DNA of 64,000 nucleotides, from positions 44,960,001 to 45,024,000 of the forward strand of contig NC_069371.1 of NCBI RefSeq assembly GCF_021730395.1, written 5' to 3'. This document shows positions 59,075-64,000 of the stretch, in pieces. The position numbers and the translations under genes are program-made. The notes under the pieces were generated by a model. The model searched no databases and had not been told where the DNA came from. It was given only the letters and a program-made list of their open reading frames with translations. The stretch's first letter is position 1; the number at the start of each line of letters is the position of its first letter. The DNA is from Mercenaria mercenaria (lineage: Eukaryota; Mollusca; Bivalvia; Venerida; Veneridae).

Positions 59075-60350
59075 TTTTAGCTCACATGTCACAAAGTGAC
59101 ACTGTGAGCTTTTGTGATCATGCAGCGTCCGTCGTCCATCCGTGCGTACGTGCGTCCGTGCACTTTTGCTTGTGACCACTCTAGAGGTCCATTTTTCAGG
59201 GGATCATTATGAAAGTTGGTCAGAATGTTTATCTTGATGATATCTAGGTAAAGTTCGAAACTGGGTCACGTGCTTTCAAAAACTAGGTCAGTAGGTCTAA
59301 AAATAGAAAAACTTTGTGACCTCTCTAGAGGCCATACTTTTCAATGGATCTTTATGAAAATTATTCAGAATATTCAACTTGATGATATCTAGGTCAAGTT
59401 CGAAACTGGGTCATGTGCCATCAAAAACTAGGTCAGTAGGTCAAATAATATAAAAACCTTGTGACCTCTCTAGAGGCCAATTTTTCATGAGATCTGTATG
59501 AAAGTTGGTCAGAATGTTTACCATGATGATATCTAGGTCAAGTTCGAAACTGGGTTAACTCTCTAGAGGCCATACTTGTGAATGGATCTTCATGAAAATT
59601 GGTCAGAATGTTCACCTTGATGATATCTAGGTGAATTTTGAAACTGGGTTACATGCTATTAATAACTAGGTCAGTAGGTCAAATAACAAAAAAACCTTGT
59701 GACTTGTCTAGAGGCCATACTTTTCAATCGATCTTCATGAAAGTAAGTCAGAATGTTCACCTTGATGATATCTAGGTCTTGTTCGAAACTTGGTCATGTG
59801 TTTTTAATAACTAGGTCAGTAGGTCAAATAACAAAAAAGCCTTGTGACCTCTCTAGAGGCCATATTTTTCATGGGATCTCTATGAAAATTGGTCTGAATG
59901 TTCATCTTGATGATATCTAGGTCAAGTTTGAAACTGGGTCAACTGCAGTCAAAAACTAGGTCAGTAGGTCTAAAAATAGAAAAACCTTGTGACCTCTCTA
60001 GAGGCCATACTTTTGAATGGATCTTCATGAAAATTGGTCAGAATGTTCACCTTGATGATATCTAGGTCAGTTTCGAAACTGGGTCACATGCCGTCAATAA
60101 CTAGGTCAGTAGGTCAAATAATAAAAAATCTTGTGACCTCTCTAGAGGCCATATTTTTCAGTGGATCTTCATGAAAATTGGTTAGAATTGTTATCTTGAT
60201 GATATCTAGGTCAGATTCAACACTGAGTCACATAACTCAAAAACTAGGTCACGATGTCAAATAATAGAAAAAAACGACATCATACTCTGTTTAAAACTGG
60301 GTCATGTGGGGACAGGTGAGCGATTCAGGACCATCATGGTCCTCTTGTTG
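59075..60350 (+). mobile_element. Tandem-repeat (pearl/HINE-like) element, ~1.28 kb
   Basis: Left end 'TTTTTAGCTCACATGTCACA'; right end 'GGTGAGCGATTCAGGACC' and 'ATCATGGTCCTCTTGTTG'. About eight units of ~125-130 bp lie between, with 'ATGATATCTAGGT', 'GAAACTGGGTCA', 'AACTAGGTCAGTAGGTC' and 'ACCTCTCTAGAGGCCATA'. The left-end GAGCT and right-end GGTGAGC, with the hairpin GGACCATCATGGTCC, fit Helitron-related non-autonomous elements of molluscs. No coding capacity. Confidence 0.72.
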
Positions 60351-60459
60351 ATAAAGATCTTTCAAGCGGTTCATGTGAGGAAGTCAGTAAAAGGTATTTT
60401 GTAGACTGGGCGTGGCACTGTTGTATCTGTATATAAATTAAGAAACAGCCCTCAGTTTC

Positions 60460-60830
60460 TATTTTCAGCTCTAGCAGTCCCTGCAAGTGGCCGTGTTTCT
60501 CACATTTGAGCAAAGTAAAGGGAGGAACTTAAAAGATTTTGTTTAAGATCTATCAACCGGTTCAAGAGAAATTGTTTTAAAGTTGTTTTTTTCTATTGTT
60601 AGCAGTAGCATCCCCTAAAAGGGATCAAGTGCCCCCGTTGGGGAAGAATTGGATGAGGATTTTATAATGATGCTACATACCAAGTTTGATGACGATCCGT
60701 CAAACGGTTCATAAGATGAAGTCGTTAAAAGTATTTGCTATTTTGAGCTCTAGCAGTCCCTGCAAGGGATCGTTTGTCCCCATTTGAACAAATTGAATAG
60801 AGAAAAAAACGTATTACTTGACCTCTATCT
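60460..60830 (+). repeat. Second, diverged tandem-repeat element fragment
   Basis: 'AGCTCTAGCAGTCCCTGCAA' occurs at about 60468 and 60749, with related units between ('GATCCGTCAAACGGTTCAT', 'GAAGTCGTTAAAAG'). A truncated relative of the preceding element type. Confidence 0.55.
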
Positions 60831-61082
60831 TGCCGAGAGGAAATTTTGTTTGTGAATGTTAACCTGGTGTGCTGACATTATATGGTTTTAACTAAAAATA
60901 TTGGTTTTAATGTCTCCAATGATAGCACACCGAAAATATATTGAGATTTTAATGTACTGTCCCCAACATCAACAGGGGTCTTATACAGGCAATCATCGCA
61001 TGATTTGGAAGGAACCCAAGGATTTTACATTCGAAGAGAGACTTCACTCTCCGTTTCTGAAGTTTCAATTCCTTTGAATTAA

Positions 61083-61270
61083 TAAAGCCAAAGATTTTAA
61101 TGGGATACAAAGATTCAAAATTAAGATAAAGATTTTTAAAGAAACCAAAGACTTCAATGGTACATGAAGGCGCAAAATCAGAATAAAGATTTTCAATGAA
61201 ACCAAAGACTTTAAAATGACCCAAAGATTTAAAACATAAAAAAAATTCTGATGAAACCAAAGATTTTAGA
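61083..61270 (+). repeat. ~57-bp minisatellite
   Basis: CCAAAGA recurs at 61088, 61145, 61202 and 61257, with 'AAGATTTT' and 'AATGG/GAAA' in each unit. The minus frame at 60949-61353 is open for 134 codons through it, with repeating 'FGF' and 'KNLY' pieces; I read this as repeat translation. Confidence 0.65.
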
Positions 61271-62970
61271 GGGACACAAGGCTTCATAATAGTAATAACT
61301 ATAAGGATAATGGCAGTATATTTCTCGCTCATGTGAAAATATGAAGAATACATGCAGAATTCTTCATGCGAGACATGTTGCTATTGTTATTTTGACTTAT
61401 CTATAGAACATCAAATTGCCTAAACACACTGAACTATAAAATAGAAATAGATTTTTGATCCACACTGATTGAACATGACTTGATTATAAAGATTCTCCCC
61501 ACCCATTACCACCGCCATTGTTTTTGCTTTTGTCAAGATCACCAATTGTAAAAATGCTTGTCGTTGGATACGGTTCGAAGAAAAGCGCCCTTATCATCCC
61601 CTTTTTAAGATTTTGTTACTAAAATGCATAGACCTGATACTGAAATTCGACTTGAATGTTTCAGTGAATCAAGATAGTGACTCAAGCTGCCACTCCAACT
61701 GAATTTTGTATCTCCGCTCTCCACCTAAGAAAATAACGCCACTGAAACTCTCAACAGAAGATCTAAAAAAAAATGAGCGCTTTATTAGCTAATGAAATGA
61801 AAGTTGAACTCATAAAAGAAATGAGAAATGAAATAAGATCTTTAGTGGAAACTGAATCATTCACACTTTTCAAGAGTTTCAAGTTTGTTTTCACATCAAG
61901 GCATAAATTATGCGTGTGATGGCAACACAGATACAAATAATGAACCAGTGTAAAGACAATTCTCAGTGTACAAACAACAATGCAGCGTACTACACAGTTA
62001 AAAATAGGTACACATGTGCATGCAACCATGAGATCAGTAAAGTTGATGGAGAATGATTTTTTTTAATTGAAGCAAAATTATCTTAAAAAATAAAGCTAGT
62101 TTATGACTTTTTGCCTTAATTTTGCAGTTCAAAAGATCATCTAATTTGAAAGAACAGAACTAGGGTGGTTAAAATAATATTTTAACATGAACTTTTTTTC
62201 TACTGACACTAAAAAAGTCACAATAAATAAAAAGTCAAATTCATCCCTTATCAAATTTTTGTTACAAAGTTGTATTTTTTCTTTCATATCGTTCAATGTT
62301 ATAATGTCTCCCTTTTTCAATAGGTAAGGACGGGTTCATAGTTCTAAATGTGCAAAGTCATATGGGAGAATATCCAAATATTCTTCAAAACAATGTATTT
62401 TATACAAAAAAGTCATGTGATACACAAGGCATTTAGGAGACTTATCAACAGAGGTACTCCTATATTGTACTAAGGGATCTTTCAATCTATTTTTTAATCA
62501 GTGATTAAAAATGTCTCAACTAAGCAACATTTTGATTAATAAAATGTTCAGACAAACCAAGCTAGCTCATCAATTCTTGATCAAAGATATTCACTGAGAA
62601 GTTAGCATACTGTTACTATGCAAATACAAAACAGTTTTATATAATATTTTACAAATTTTGTCATCTTTAGCATTTAATACTTTCCTCCAATAACATAATA
62701 CTCAGACATTGCCTGTAGAGTTATTGATACAATTTGGTGTGGACGGTTTCAAGTTCAAAATAAATTTACAAAACTTTAAATGGAACTGCTCTATAAGCTT
62801 GAGATTTTCAATACCCTAGACCTCGCTACCATACAACAAAACTGGTACAATCATGGTATCAAATAAGTGTAACTGTGGCTAAGTTCCGTTTCCAAGAACA
62901 ACAGAATGGTAAATAAAAAGTGTACCGTAACAGAAAATACATCACATATGAAAACAATACATTGGAGCCT
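61271..62970. other. No recognised feature
   Basis: AT-rich with no supportable gene; the minus frame 61763-62029 lacks family features. Confidence 0.4.
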
Positions 62971-62974
62971 TACC

Positions 62975-63101
62975 ATGTGAAAACCAAGTTTGTGCCTTTG
63001 AAACCAACATGGAACCAGACCAGCTTGCGCATCCGCGAAGTCTGGCCAGGATCCATGCTGGTCGCAAAGCCACTATGTTGGTTTTATCGTGGCGCGGCTC
63101 A
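62975..63101. mobile_element. Near-palindromic MITE, copy 8 (truncated)
   Basis: Internally deleted relative: GAGCCTTACCATGTGAAAAC to GGTTTTATCGTGGCGCGGCT, retaining 'CCAGACCAGCTTGCGCATCC' and 'GGATCCATGCTGGTCGCAAA'. Confidence 0.75.
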
Positions 63102-64000
63102 TTTAGTTGTCGTGTCGTTATCCGTACATTCTAGCATAAAACTATTGTTCTGGACACTTTTCGGGACGGAAAACGTGTGTTAACAGAGCGACTCTCGCGC
63201 TCACGTGCTGTTAAAACACTTTTTTATTTAGCGCGTTCCGTGGCAAAGCGCAAACGTGTAAGTCCCCGAAATGGATAATTCAAATGGAAATGACGTCAAC
63301 GTGAATAAAACTATCAGACATTCCCGCGCATTTCACGGAAGTTTAACGACGTTGAGAAACAATGTAGTCATTTATTAGCTTTTACGCTTTTTATGCTATA
63401 GAATAGCGTTAGAGCATGTTCATTTCGTGTTGTAACATCTTCAGAATTCCTCTGGGTGTGTTGGTACACTTAGTCTACCGGGCTCAGGCAACAACCAATC
63501 CCTCGGGGTTCTGGAGATGCTAAAACACAAAAAACGTGTGTAATATCCCTATATTCAATATCAAAGGTTATTTACATGTATTAAGGAAGAAAATTTGGAT
63601 ACTTGAATCACATGTAAGATCAATATTAGATATTGCAAAAAGAAAAGAAAGAAGTACTCAATCTACTCACTACTTATTTATGGAAAGGGTGATGTAAATA
63701 AAATTACAGCATTTATCACGTTCGGGCAGACCAAAATACAAAAGACAATGCATTAAGATTACACACAAAATGATAACATTAAATTTGTTCACAACTTTTA
63801 CTATTTATATTCCCAATTTTAAGGTAAGTGAGTAAGCATAAATAATCGAAATTTCGAAGTCAGATAATGAAAATACCATATCAGTTTTAAAATCAGCCGA
63901 GCGTACGTACTTTATGACAGCTATCACTGTAAAACGCTATTACGCTCAGTTTTCAAGAATTTTGTAAAAATAAAGTTCTTCCTCTTCTGTAAAGATGTCA
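63102..64000. other. No gene; one imperfect hairpin
   Basis: An imperfect inverted repeat spans about 63436-63525, with 33-base arms sharing CATCT, CAGAA and TCTGG-like blocks. The rest is AT-rich sequence with a more GC-rich patch near 63140-63340. Nothing coding was recognised. Confidence 0.4.

Noticed and set aside
60949-61353. Open frame of 134 codons on the minus strand
   Set aside because: Created by a ~57-bp minisatellite, whose period is a multiple of three in most units; the peptide simply repeats with it.

Overview
This window is animal nuclear DNA: AT-rich, with spliced genes separated by long stretches of degenerate repeats. The repeat types (near-palindromic MITEs, tandem-repeat elements of the pearl/HINE kind, several tRNA-derived SINEs, a decayed Penelope-like retroelement) look like those of bivalve molluscs, and a heterodont clam is my best guess. 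That assignment is inference from repeat style; no species was identified. I see no bacterial genes, intact tRNA or rRNA genes, or CRISPR array.

Two sets of host genes are supported, all on the + strand. The first is a family of three paralogous small secreted cysteine-rich proteins at 3367-4566, 18117-19223 and 36729-39207. Each has two coding exons, a signal peptide exon and a phase-2 intron, followed by a ~90-residue domain with six invariant cysteines (CC, C, C, GC, RC) and fixed W-E and E-P pairs. I cannot assign the domain to a known family. The second is a nine-exon gene at 48801-58870 that encodes a predicted 412-residue secreted protein: signal peptide, two Ly6/uPAR-type (LU, three-finger) domains of three exons each, a Ser/Thr-rich stalk and a C-terminal C-type lectin domain with a QPD motif. 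Two decayed exons of the same type lie upstream at about 41786-41850 and 45612-45645 and suggest a dead paralogue.

Layout: 1-2400 tandem and fold-back repeats; 3.4-4.6 kb gene 1; 5.0-7.0 kb decayed retroelement (minus strand); 7.46-17.85 kb a ~5.2 kb tandem segmental duplication (copies A and B) carrying SINEs and LINE remnants; 18.1-19.2 kb gene 2; 19.2-36.7 kb mostly empty with TTAA-flanked transposons and a SINE; 36.7-39.2 kb gene 3, with transposons in its intron; 39.2-48.8 kb relic exons, SINEs, a direct repeat and MITEs; 48.8-58.9 kb the LU-lectin gene, with its introns filled by repeats; 59-64 kb tandem-repeat elements and a last MITE.

All four genes encode proteins predicted to be secreted and disulfide-rich, and one is a lectin. 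An extracellular recognition or mucosal defence role is plausible for the region, but that is inference only.
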